Shown: in pieces, positions 59,638-64,000 of the stretch | Layout: the number at the start of each line of letters is the position of its first letter | Position numbering within the stretch: the stretch's first letter is position 1 | Assembly: GCF_005876955.1 (NCBI RefSeq) | Contig: NZ_SSCL01000005.1 | Coordinates: 124,001-188,000, forward strand | Length of the DNA stretch: 64,000 nucleotides | DNA from: Sinomonas gamaensis | GTDB taxonomy: Bacteria > Actinomycetota > Actinomycetes > Actinomycetales > Micrococcaceae | Direction of reading: 5' to 3' | The notes under the pieces: generated by a model | Database searches by the model: none | Told to the model about the DNA's origin: nothing | The model's input: the letters and a program-made list of their open reading frames with translations, nothing else | Translations under genes and position numbers: made by a program

Positions 59638-60892
59638 GACCAAGCCCCTCGAGCCGCTGCCACTCACCAGCCCGACCCAGAAAGCCCCCTTCATGCGCCG
59701 CCCCTGGCTCCTTGCCTGTTCCGCCCTGTTCGCCATCGCGTGGGGTGGAAACCACTTCACTCCGCTCCTTCACCTCTACGAGGTGATGTTCCATTACTCC
59801 GTGGTCGCGGTGGACGTCTTCCTCGGCACGTACGTGGCGGGCCTCGTTCCCGGTCTCCTGCTCGGGGGCGCACTGTCCGACCGACACGGTCGCCGCCCGG
59901 TCGTAATCGCGGGCGTCCTGCTCTCGGCCGGAGCGAGCGTGGTCCTAGCTGCGGGAGCCGCGTCCGGATTGGCACTCTGCGTGGGGCGGTGCCTAGCAGG
60001 CGTCTCGGTGGGCATCGGCATGTCCGTGGGCACGAGCTGGGTCAAGGAGCTCTCGGGGCAGCGCTTCGATCCGAGCCTCTCGCCCGAACGGCGAGCTTCG
60101 GCCGGCGCTCGCCGCCCGGCCCTCGCCCTCACACTCGGCTTCGGCCTCGGCGCCGGAGTCGCCGGTTCGCTTGCCCAGTGGGGCCCCTTGCCGTCGGTGC
60201 TCCCGTATGCAGTGCACGTGCTGCTCGCGCTGGCTTCCCTCGCACTCGCGGTGCAGGTCCCCGAATCCAAGCCCGGCGTGTCGGCCCGCCCGGCCAGCCT
60301 GTGGGAAGACCTCCGGGTTCCCCTCGCGGGACATCGCCGGTTCATCCGGGTGGTGCTGCCCGCGGCGCCGTGGATCTTCGCGACGTCCGGGATCGGCTAC
60401 GCGGTGATCCCGCTCTTGGAGGCACCCGTCGTCGGCCAATGGGCTCTGGCCTACGCCACTGGCCTAACCGTCCTGACCCTCGGTATTGGCGCGCTCGTCC
60501 AGCCGTTCGTGCCGCGTCTCGATGCGCTCACCCGGGGACGGGCCGGGCTCGCGGGGCTCGCGGCAATATTTCTCGGGCTCCTCGCGGCCGCCGCGAACGC
60601 CGTCGTCCTCTCACCATGGCTCGGCGCCATCGCCGCAGCCCTGCTCGGCGCCGCCTACGGCACCTGCCTCGTTTCGGGCCTAGGCGAGGTTCAGTCGATC
60701 GCCAGCCCTGAGGACCTCGCCGGCCTCACCGGCGTCTACTACAGCATCAGCTACCTCGGCTTCCTGCTCCCGATCGTGCTCGCCGGACTCGCTGGCTTCG
60801 CCCCGTACGCCGTGCTCCTCCTGGGCCTTGCCGTGGTGTGCCTCGCGTCGCTCGTGGCCGTCGCGCGGGGACTGAGGACGACGGCGGCCTAG
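59600..60892 (+). CDS. Major facilitator superfamily transporter
   Basis: 430 residues with about twelve membrane segments. The loop 2-3 motif GGALSDRHGRRPVVIAG is the MFS signature A; ACSALFAIAWGGNHFTPLL starts the first helix. Start uncertain: ATG 59600 overlaps gntR by 38 bases with no clear ribosome-binding site, ATG 59693 (MRRPWLL) is the alternative. Overlap suggests coupled expression with GntR. An export or uptake substrate cannot be inferred. Confidence 0.88.
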   Translation: MSALTAQEPLAPETKPLEPLPLTSPTQKAPFMRRPWLLACSALFAIAWGGNHFTPLLHLYEVMFHYSVVAVDVFLGTYVAGLVPGLLLGGALSDRHGRRPVVIAGVLLSAGASVVLAAGAASGLALCVGRCLAGVSVGIGMSVGTSWVKELSGQRFDPSLSPERRASAGARRPALALTLGFGLGAGVAGSLAQWGPLPSVLPYAVHVLLALASLALAVQVPESKPGVSARPASLWEDLRVPLAGHRRFIRVVLPAAPWIFATSGIGYAVIPLLEAPVVGQWALAYATGLTVLTLGIGALVQPFVPRLDALTRGRAGLAGLAAIFLGLLAAAANAVVLSPWLGAIAAALLGAAYGTCLVSGLGEVQSIASPEDLAGLTGVYYSISYLGFLLPIVLAGLAGFAPYAVLLLGLAVVCLASLVAVARGLRTTAA

Positions 60893-61654
60893 TCACGCCC
60901 CAAATCGGCGTTGGCGGCCTTCGTAGTCGCGAAGCGCCCGGAGGAAGTCGACCTTGCGGAAGTCGGGCCACAGCGCCTCGCAGAAGTAGAACTCGCTGTA
61001 GGCGCTCTGCCACATGAGGAAGCCCGAAAGCCTCTGCTCCCCGGACGTGCGGATCACGAGGTCGGGATCCGGCTGGCCCGCGGTGTAGAGGAACCGCGAG
61101 ATGTCCTCGACGTCGAGGCGGTCGGCCAGGGCGCTGATGTCTTCCCCTCGGGCGAGGGCGTCGCGGAGGAGGTCGCGCACGGCGTCGACAATCTCGCGCC
61201 GGCCCCCGTAGCCCACGGCGACGTTGACGTGCAGGGGCTCTGAGGGGCTCGGCTTCGCCGTGAGCCGGGCGAGGCGCTCGGCGAGGTGGTCCGGGAGCAG
61301 CTCGGGTGCGCCCATGGCGTGCACGGAGACGTTCGGGTCGTCGTCAAGGCGGTCGAGCGTCTCGGCGATGATCTCCGTGAGCTCGTCGAGTTCTTCGCTC
61401 GAGCGGCTCATGTTGTCGGTCGAGAGCATGTAGAGCGTGACGACCCGCACGCCGAGCTCGCGGCACCAGCCGAGGAATTCGTGGATCTTGTCGGCCCCCG
61501 CACGGTGGCCCTGGCTCGTCGGCGCGTTGAACTGGCGCGCCCAGCGGCGATTGCCATCCACCATCACGCCGATGTGCCGCGGCATCCCCTCGGGCGTCAG
61601 CGCCCTCTGGAGGCGCCGCTCGTAGTAGCCATAGAGGAATCCGGGCAGTTCCAT
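60893..61654 (-). CDS. uppS: Isoprenyl transferase (cis-polyprenyl diphosphate synthase)
   Basis: 253 residues. It elongates farnesyl or related diphosphate to the cis-polyprenyl carrier needed for peptidoglycan and glycopolymer export. Signature motifs: GVMVDGNRRWARQ, GHRAGADKIHEF, TLYMLSTDNMSR and DLVIRTSGEQRLSGFLMWQS. The ATG at 61654 follows GGGAGGG at good spacing; the ATG six codons upstream is rejected. Convergent with the MFS gene with no gap, divergent from the hemolysin III gene. Confidence 0.97.
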   Translation of the reverse strand: MELPGFLYGYYERRLQRALTPEGMPRHIGVMVDGNRRWARQFNAPTSQGHRAGADKIHEFLGWCRELGVRVVTLYMLSTDNMSRSSEELDELTEIIAETLDRLDDDPNVSVHAMGAPELLPDHLAERLARLTAKPSPSEPLHVNVAVGYGGRREIVDAVRDLLRDALARGEDISALADRLDVEDISRFLYTAGQPDPDLVIRTSGEQRLSGFLMWQSAYSEFYFCEALWPDFRKVDFLRALRDYEGRQRRFGA

Positions 61655-61731
61655 CGACCCTCCCGCGCGCATGCTGTTCGGAGCCCGCGAGGGGCCTGTG
61701 CCTTCCTAAGGCTACCCCAGTGCAATTAGTT

Positions 61732-61769
61732 GTTACTCGTGAGTAACTTACCCTCGCGTAAGTTAGAAT
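61732..61769. promoter_or_regulatory. Nested palindromes and -10 box in the uppS / hemolysin III divergent promoter
   Basis: GTTACTC-GT-GAGTAAC (61732-61747) is followed by AACTTAC-CCTCGC-GTAAGTT (61745-61764), overlapping by three bases. TAGAAT (61764-61769) then ends six bases before the hemolysin III ATG. The first palindrome covers the expected -35 position, so a repressor bound there would block the promoter. Confidence 0.5.
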
Positions 61770-61775
61770 TGCCGC

Positions 61776-62450
61776 ATGCCCGATCTCGGCCTGAGCCGCG
61801 CCGAGCTGCTCGCCCTCAAGCCGTCCTGGCGCGGCTGGATCCACACTGTCGCAGCCCCGCTCGCCCTCGTGGCCGGCATTGTCCTCGTCAGTGTCGCGCC
61901 GGGCGCGGACCGGAAGATCGCGTGCGCCATCTATTCGCTCACCGGTCTCACGCTCTTCTCCGTCTCCGCCGTGTACCACCGCGGGAACTGGTCTGCCCGA
62001 ACCAAAGCCGTGCTGAAGCGGATCGACCACACGAACATCATGTTCGTCATCGCAGGGACCTACACGCCGCTCTCGTGGGTGCTCCTGCCCCGCGACACCG
62101 GCGTCCTGCTGCTCTGCCTCGTCTGGCCGGGCGCGGTCCTCGGGGTGCTCTTCCGCGTCCTCTGGGTGGGTGCCCCCCGGTGGCTCTACGTGCCCATCTA
62201 CGTGGCGCTCGGATGCGCGGCGTTCCTGTTCCTCCCCCAATTCTTCGCCGCGAGCGTTCCCGCCGCGATCCTCATCTGTGTGGGCGGCGCGTTCTACATC
62301 GCCGGTGCGGTCTTCTACGGAATCCGGCGCCCTAACTTCAGCTGGAAGCACTTCGGCTTCCACGAGTTCTTCCACGCCTTCACCGTTGCCGGCTTCGCGG
62401 TGCACTTCGCGGCGATCATCGTCGCGGTCCTCAGCGCGCCCGTCGCCTAG
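61776..62450 (+). CDS. Hemolysin III family (YqfA/PAQR-like) membrane protein
   Basis: 224 residues, seven membrane segments. Metal-site histidines of the family are present: SAVYHR after helix 2, then HTNIM and C-terminal FGFHEFFHAFTVAG. The family is related to PAQR receptors; it probably affects lipid or membrane homeostasis, and the hemolytic name is historical. ATG at 61776, TAGAAT six bases upstream and no Shine-Dalgarno, so probably leaderless and controlled by the palindromes noted. Confidence 0.93.
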   Translation: MPDLGLSRAELLALKPSWRGWIHTVAAPLALVAGIVLVSVAPGADRKIACAIYSLTGLTLFSVSAVYHRGNWSARTKAVLKRIDHTNIMFVIAGTYTPLSWVLLPRDTGVLLLCLVWPGAVLGVLFRVLWVGAPRWLYVPIYVALGCAAFLFLPQFFAASVPAAILICVGGAFYIAGAVFYGIRRPNFSWKHFGFHEFFHAFTVAGFAVHFAAIIVAVLSAPVA

Positions 62451-62456
62451 GCCGCC

Positions 62457-64000
62457 TCAGCCGCCCAGCGCGAGCTGTTCGCGCAGGGCCTCCCTGCTTG
62501 CCACCGGAAGGCGGCAGGCGAACTCGCGGCAGACGTAGGCGAGGGGACCGCCGTCGTCCGCTGCGCCGCGATGCGCAAGAAGCGGCACCCGGGCGTCCTC
62601 CCCCACGGGCGCGCCCACGGCGACCACGAGCCCAGGATTCGTCGCTGCGAGCGCCTCGGCGTGCAGACGACGGCGCTGCTCGCCCGGGCTGCCGACGATC
62701 GCCACTTCGAGCGGGCCGGCGAGGGAGGCCTGGGCGACGGCCAGCGACCAGCCCGCCACGCGCGCGCCCTGCCTGAGCATCGTCGGCAGCCCCCCGAGGA
62801 TCGACGATGCGAGCGCCCGGTGGTCGGCCGACCCGCTGTACGCGGCGTGCGTGAGGAGGGCCCCCGCAAGCAGGGAGGCGCCGCTCGGAGTCTCGGTGTC
62901 GTGGGGATCCAGGGTCCGTGCGCCGGCGAGCGCCGTCTGCACAGCAGCCGCCCCGGTGCGCTCCACGGCGTCGTCGGAAAGGAGGCCATCGGCGACGAAC
63001 CTTCGAGTGGCTGCGGCAAGGAGCTCCTCGCCCCACGCGTACCAGCGCTCCTCCCCCGTGGCGGCGTAGAGTGCGAACGCTCCCTCAGCACACGCTGCAT
63101 AGTCCGCCAGAAGACCTTCGATGCCCGCTGCGGTTCCCGCGTGCGAGACGCGCAGGAGGCGGGAGCCGTCCCAGTGGACCGCCTGCAGGAGGCCTGCGGC
63201 ACCCCTGGCCTCCTCGAGCAGCTCGGGGCGGCCCAAGGCCCAGGCTGCGTCGGCCAGCGCAGCGACAGCGAGCCCGTTCCATTCGGCCACCACCTTGTCG
63301 TCCCGACCGGGCGCGGTACGGCGAGAGCGGTCTGCGAGCAGCGCTGCCCGGTGCCGTTCGAACAGCTCACGCTCCTCCGGCTCCAGCGCGCGTCCGGCAT
63401 GGAGAGGCGCCGCCCTGTCAGCGTGGGGCCCGAGCGGAAGGCCGAACACGCCAGCCAGACGCGCGGCATCGTCGGCTGCCTCTGGCCCGAGCGCCGCGGC
63501 GAATTCGCTCCGCGTCCAGACGTAGTACCCGCCCTCCACGCTTCGGCCATCACGCTCGGAATCGGCGTCGAGGGAGGAGGCGAAGCCCCCTTCCGGCAGG
63601 CCGAGTTCGCGCAGCATCCAGTCAGCCGTGAGTCCAGCGGCCGCCCTCGCTTCCTCCAGCGGAAACTCCTCCGAGCCTCCCAGTCGCATCCAGTGGGCGA
63701 GCACGCGGAGGAGCTGGACGTTGTCGTACAGCATCTTTTCGTAGTGCGGCAGCGACCAGTCGGCCGTCACTGAGTAGCGGGCGAAGCCACCGGCAAGCGC
63801 GTCGAACAGCGCCGAGCGGCACATCGCGGCGAGCGTCCGGCCGGCGAGGGCGCGGGCGACGGCGGCCGACTCCCCTGAGCCGTTGGTCGCACCCGCGTGC
63901 CGCACGAGGAATTCGAGCACGGGCGACGGCGGAAACTTCGGCGCGCCGCCGAAGCCGCCATGCTCGGGGTCCTCGTGGGTGACGAGGGCCGTCACCGCGT
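62457..64000 (-). CDS. DUF255/YyaL thioredoxin-domain protein, 3' part only
   Basis: At least 514 residues, frame open to the window edge, so the gene is cut and the N-terminal thioredoxin-like DUF255 domain lies outside. The visible part has the six-hairpin glycosidase-like fold: EHGGFGGAPKFPPSP, FARYSVTADWSLPHYEKMLYDN, ASSLDADSERDGRSVEGGYYVW, VVAEWNGLAVAAL and a C-terminal ATNPGLVVAVG. These are YyaL/spermatogenesis-associated-protein-20 hallmarks. A role is not established. Stop lies seven bases after the convergent hemolysin III stop. Confidence 0.9.
   Translation of the reverse strand, partial: AVTALVTHEDPEHGGFGGAPKFPPSPVLEFLVRHAGATNGSGESAAVARALAGRTLAAMCRSALFDALAGGFARYSVTADWSLPHYEKMLYDNVQLLRVLAHWMRLGGSEEFPLEEARAAAGLTADWMLRELGLPEGGFASSLDADSERDGRSVEGGYYVWTRSEFAAALGPEAADDAARLAGVFGLPLGPHADRAAPLHAGRALEPEERELFERHRAALLADRSRRTAPGRDDKVVAEWNGLAVAALADAAWALGRPELLEEARGAAGLLQAVHWDGSRLLRVSHAGTAAGIEGLLADYAACAEGAFALYAATGEERWYAWGEELLAAATRRFVADGLLSDDAVERTGAAAVQTALAGARTLDPHDTETPSGASLLAGALLTHAAYSGSADHRALASSILGGLPTMLRQGARVAGWSLAVAQASLAGPLEVAIVGSPGEQRRRLHAEALAATNPGLVVAVGAPVGEDARVPLLAHRGAADDGGPLAYVCREFACRLPVASREALREQLALGG

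Noticed and set aside
1-64000. Mobile element, prophage or genomic island
   Set aside because: No transposase, integrase, phage structural gene or direct-repeat boundary was found. The only tRNA shows no duplicated 3' end, and base composition looks even apart from short promoter regions.

Overview
The window is a GC-rich (roughly 70% by eye), densely packed chromosomal segment of an actinobacterium. Marker genes and gene order include whiB, an Rpf with DUF348/G5 domains beside rsmA-ispE, DUF3499, TIGR03089, DUF5719, an LCP wall enzyme, an L,D-transpeptidase and many apparently leaderless genes. Together these point to Micrococcales, most likely Micrococcaceae (Arthrobacter/Sinomonas-like). 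The genus is inference from family and synteny knowledge, not a database result. I see no insertion sequence, phage, plasmid or CRISPR feature. One tRNA gene (Gln, TTG) is present.

Layout. 125-10495 (minus): three giant LuxR-type (LAL-like) regulators of about 900 residues surround the sufS-sufU cysteine desulfurase/scaffold pair. Two of the three have degenerate nucleotide-binding motifs. 10745-22372 (minus): a housekeeping block running tatD, rpfB, rsmA, ispE, ABC-F ATPase, a small unknown, dedA, tRNA-Gln, glmU, prs, rplY, pth. It links wall resuscitation, rRNA modification, isoprenoid and wall-precursor synthesis, PRPP supply and translation. 22664-27464 (plus): moxR, a DUF58 protein and a TgpA-like transglutaminase form an operon. 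27583-34760: succinate-semialdehyde dehydrogenase, rsmI, protein O-mannosyltransferase, acyl-CoA synthetase and a DUF1461 membrane protein.

34920-44561 (mostly minus): whiB, a 1156-residue GT2/polytopic glycosyltransferase, DUF5719, then (with a divergent metallopeptidase-like gene) DUF3499, a Trm112-like protein, ahcY and an L,D-transpeptidase. 44815-52007: TIGR03089, GtrA, purK-purE, LCP, manA and a FemX-like peptidyltransferase. 52084-56796: glpX, DUF4245, carbonic anhydrase, fumC, NUDIX. 56753-64000: an A24 prepilin peptidase, PIN-PhoH ATPase, GntR regulator with MFS transporter, undecaprenyl diphosphate synthase, hemolysin III and the 3' part of a DUF255/YyaL protein cut by the window end.

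Themes. Many genes serve envelope construction (glmU, uppS, rpfB, L,D-transpeptidase, LCP, femX, gtrA, pmt, GT/DUF5719). Intergenic DNA is unusually rich in palindromic elements: one REP-like family has five copies, one of which covers the last codons of the transglutaminase gene. A second family has two copies and a third array lies before moxR. At least eleven genes have a TANNNT-type -10 hexamer ending 6-8 bases before the start codon, the architecture of leaderless mRNAs. Start codons were moved from the longest open frame wherever a ribosome-binding site, an overlap with the upstream gene or family knowledge supported a better one.
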